Source of the DNA: an uncultured Lewinella sp.
GTDB lineage: Bacteria > Bacteroidota > Bacteroidia > Chitinophagales > Saprospiraceae
Direction: 5' to 3'
Assembly (NCBI GenBank): GCA_938021455.1
Contig: CALIGP010000360.1
Span: 1-21,659, forward strand
Length of the DNA stretch: 21,659 nucleotides
The position numbers were made by a program, and so were the translations under genes. Shown here one piece after another: positions 20,730-21,659 of the stretch (position 1 is its first letter; every line of letters starts with the position of its first letter). The notes below the pieces were generated by a model. It made no database searches and was not told the origin of the DNA. It saw nothing but the letters and a program-made list of their open reading frames with translations.

Positions 20730-21659
20730 ATGAACGGCATTAGTCTCTCATCCCTGACATTTTGTTTTCTACTGACCGCTCTCCTGTCCGGACAGTCGTA
20801 TATCCGTCAGTTGGACACTATACTTGCCAGCCCCCGGGACTCACATCAATTAGAGCAACTGAGCGATCTCCTTGTAGAATTAATCAATGCCGGCGAAGTA
20901 GTACCGGATTCAATGTTTGAACGGCCACTGATATTGGCACGTGAGCTTAATGATTTCTGGACGCAGGGCATCGTCTATTCCAACCGCAGTGTCTATCTTC
21001 TTAATACGGGTAAAACAGAAGAAGGCCTAGCGGCCATAGAGAAGGCCATAACTTATGCTCACAAGAGCCATCAAGAGGATTTGCTGGCCAGTGCGTATGC
21101 AACCAAGATGCAGTTGCTGATGGTCATTGGGGACACCGAAGAATGCGCCGAACTTGCTTCTGCCCGCGCAAAAGTTTATCACGATGCCGGGCAGTTTTAT
21201 TACGAAGCAGAGGCATATCAGATACTAGCCGGATTGAGTTCTACTTTAGGGGATTATGAGCTAACGGTCAGGTATGATTCTATCGCGATCGCCCTGGCGG
21301 AACAAAGTGGATACATTGATCTCCTGGTTTTATCTTACAGTAATGCGGCGGAGAATCTAAATATGCTGGGACGTCCGGAAGAAGGTCTGGTAACGGCAAA
21401 TAAATCATTAGCCTTAGCAAAACAGCACGAGCTGGAGTTTGAAAAGGGAAATGCACTGAGTGCACATGCGGAATCTCTCATAATGCTCGGGAATTACGAT
21501 GAGGCTTTTAAGGATTATGAATTGTTAAAGGATTGGGAGGGAGAAGAGACTTTTGGATGGTTAGAGATAAATAAAGGTCTTTTGTTGCAGCGCATCGGGC
21601 GTCATGATGAATCCAGGGAGCTATTGTTGGGCTTAGTCCATTCCATCAAGGAAAATTCA
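20730..21659 (+). CDS. Exported TPR-repeat protein, N-terminal part (runs off window)
   Basis: An open frame of 310 codons from ATG 20730 to the window end with no stop. Residues 1-22 form a signal peptide (SSLTFCFLLTALLSGQ). The rest is helical TPR-like repeats: examples are GIVYSNRSVYLLNTGKTEEG, LSSTLGDYELTVRYDSIAIA, AAENLNMLGRPEEGLVTANK, AHAESLIMLGNYDEAFKDYE and LLLQRIGRHDESRELLLG. In Bacteroidota, exported TPR regions like this usually precede a membrane helix and a histidine-kinase, LuxR, AraC or LytTR output domain. That part is beyond the window, so the signalling role is inference, helped by the adjacent receiver gene. Confidence 0.75.
   Translation, partial: MNGISLSSLTFCFLLTALLSGQSYIRQLDTILASPRDSHQLEQLSDLLVELINAGEVVPDSMFERPLILARELNDFWTQGIVYSNRSVYLLNTGKTEEGLAAIEKAITYAHKSHQEDLLASAYATKMQLLMVIGDTEECAELASARAKVYHDAGQFYYEAEAYQILAGLSSTLGDYELTVRYDSIAIALAEQSGYIDLLVLSYSNAAENLNMLGRPEEGLVTANKSLALAKQHELEFEKGNALSAHAESLIMLGNYDEAFKDYELLKDWEGEETFGWLEINKGLLLQRIGRHDESRELLLGLVHSIKENS

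Overview
The window looks like chromosomal DNA from a member of the Bacteroidota, most likely a Saprospiria/Lewinella-type marine bacterium. Supports for this are a secreted protein with a type IX secretion C-terminal sorting domain, near-exact TAnnTTTG promoter elements, lack of strong Shine-Dalgarno sequences, a LuxC-type acyl-CoA reductase, a HTH/DUF4153 membrane cassette and a TPR periplasmic sensor-like protein. The phylum is well supported; the family is inference. No rRNA, tRNA, transposase, phage or CRISPR was seen.

Layout. Positions 1-191 are a tandem non-coding repeat. On the minus strand (192-3409) follow an acyl-CoA reductase, a ParE-type toxin/antitoxin pair whose toxin stop overlaps a possible GTG start of the reductase, then a coupled RluA-type pseudouridine synthase and DUF1415 gene. 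On the plus strand (3742-9308) are a PLP trans-sulfuration enzyme, two tandem paralogous outer-membrane-barrel-like proteins, and a cassette of a membrane protein, a winged-helix regulator and a DUF4153 membrane protein. A minus-strand VIT1/CCC1 metal transporter and a PAP2 phosphatase follow, then a plus-strand two-gene YeeE/YedE (thiosulfate-type) transporter. The minus strand from 17756 back to 12391 carries a PhyH-type 2-oxoglutarate dioxygenase, a glutamine-synthetase-like ligase, an APH-fold kinase-like protein, a HAD class IIA protein, an unknown 84-residue protein and a small HD phosphohydrolase. The plus strand ends with a T9SS-secreted putative glycoside hydrolase, a receiver-only protein with Asn in place of the phospho-acceptor Asp, and the start of a secreted TPR protein that runs off the window.

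How genes work together. The strongest candidate for an undescribed functional unit is the co-directional dioxygenase / GS-like ligase / APH-like kinase / HAD block (13607-17756): the ligase and kinase overlap by 4 bases, and together the activities could hydroxylate, glutamylate and phosphorylate/dephosphorylate a small amine or amino acid. The substrate is unknown and the last two members have altered catalytic motifs.

The other striking signal is at DNA level. A short dispersed repeat (consensus about TTTGCACCYGCGTCMGCGCC) occurs seven times. Five copies are intergenic; two lie inside unrelated secreted-protein genes, where they encode the end of the signal peptide (CTCVSAQ) in an identical 23-base stretch. 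Several other intergenic repeat families (GTAGTC strings, GCTGC-stem hairpins, a CGGCTTCAGCCG inverted pair, a GCCCCTCGAC-bounded hairpin element and a 33-bp inverted repeat) fill most gaps between genes.
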